A stretch of 64,000 nt of DNA from Alligator mississippiensis (taxonomy: Eukaryota; Chordata; Crocodylia; Alligatoridae). The translations under genes were made by a program, and so were the position numbers. Under the pieces are notes generated by a model. That model did not search any database. It saw only the letters and a program-made list of their open reading frames with translations, and had not been told where the DNA came from. The DNA is taken from positions 18,298,501 through 18,362,500 of the forward strand of contig NC_081835.1 of the NCBI RefSeq assembly GCF_030867095.1, in the 5' to 3' direction. Below are positions 63,986 to 64,000 of this stretch, piece by piece; position 1 is the stretch's first letter, and each line of letters begins with the position of its first letter.

Positions 63986-64000
63986 CGCTCTCTCACAGGA

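Larger units (their letters stand above)
61998..64000 (-). other. Partial plexin intron upstream of exon A
   Basis: No upstream plexin exon (the end of the PSI-domain region is expected next) is recognisable in any minus-strand frame, so the next exon lies beyond the window. It contains a candidate regulatory block (62900-63130) and an antisense MIR-like fragment (63790-63985). Confidence 0.6.

Noticed and set aside
62000..64000. Search for the next upstream plexin exon
   Set aside because: No minus-strand frame shows the expected cysteine-rich PSI-domain end or a consensus splice pair with plexin-like sequence.

Overview
The window is vertebrate genomic DNA: large introns, GT-AG splice sites, no bacterial-style operons. 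It contains one recognisable gene, the 3' half of a class A plexin on the minus strand, best matched to PLXNA1. I reconstructed 20 consecutive coding exons between 61997 and 9937. They join in frame without a frameshift or internal stop into 3087 nt, which is 1028 residues plus a TGA. The 5' half of the gene (sema domain and PSI domains) lies beyond position 64000. Fragments of CR1 retroposons, old MIR SINEs and small DNA transposons point to a sauropsid, most likely a crocodilian or turtle. A bird is less likely because the introns are large and MIR-rich. The species call is inference.

Layout, in the direction of transcription (high to low coordinates). 64000-61998 is intron. 61997-55585 (exons A-G) encodes the four extracellular IPT/TIG domains. 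53448-53214 (exon H) encodes the end of IPT4, the transmembrane helix and the juxtamembrane helix. 51153-36492 (exons I-K) encodes the first half of the cytoplasmic RasGAP-like domain, ending just after the first arginine-finger pair. 29344-25970 (exons L-O) encodes the inserted Rho-GTPase-binding domain. 25159-9937 (exons P-T) encodes the second half of the GAP domain, including the second catalytic arginine, and the C-terminal helix. A long 3' untranslated region probably runs from 9936 to about 2650, where an AATAAA (minus strand) is followed by a GU-rich element. Positions 1-2650 look intergenic, with MIR and CR1 remnants.

The non-coding part holds about ten MIR-like fragments, at least five CR1-like fragments, two small hAT-type elements with near-perfect 8-bp target duplications (22362-22609 and 33959-34213), a PIF/Harbinger-like element with TTA duplications (35634-35967), a possible third hAT element in the 3' UTR, a 206-bp direct duplication (46604-46809 and 47111-47316) and a tandemly doubled MIR segment. 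Several AT-rich, homeobox-motif-bearing stretches in the introns look like conserved regulatory elements, but conservation cannot be tested from one sequence. An exon-like segment at 40413-40520 has good splice sites and would introduce a stop if included.

I see no CRISPR array, rRNA, tRNA, second protein-coding gene or undescribed gene system. The most checkable new points are the candidate poison exon, the intronic regulatory candidates, the very long 3' UTR and the transposon annotations.
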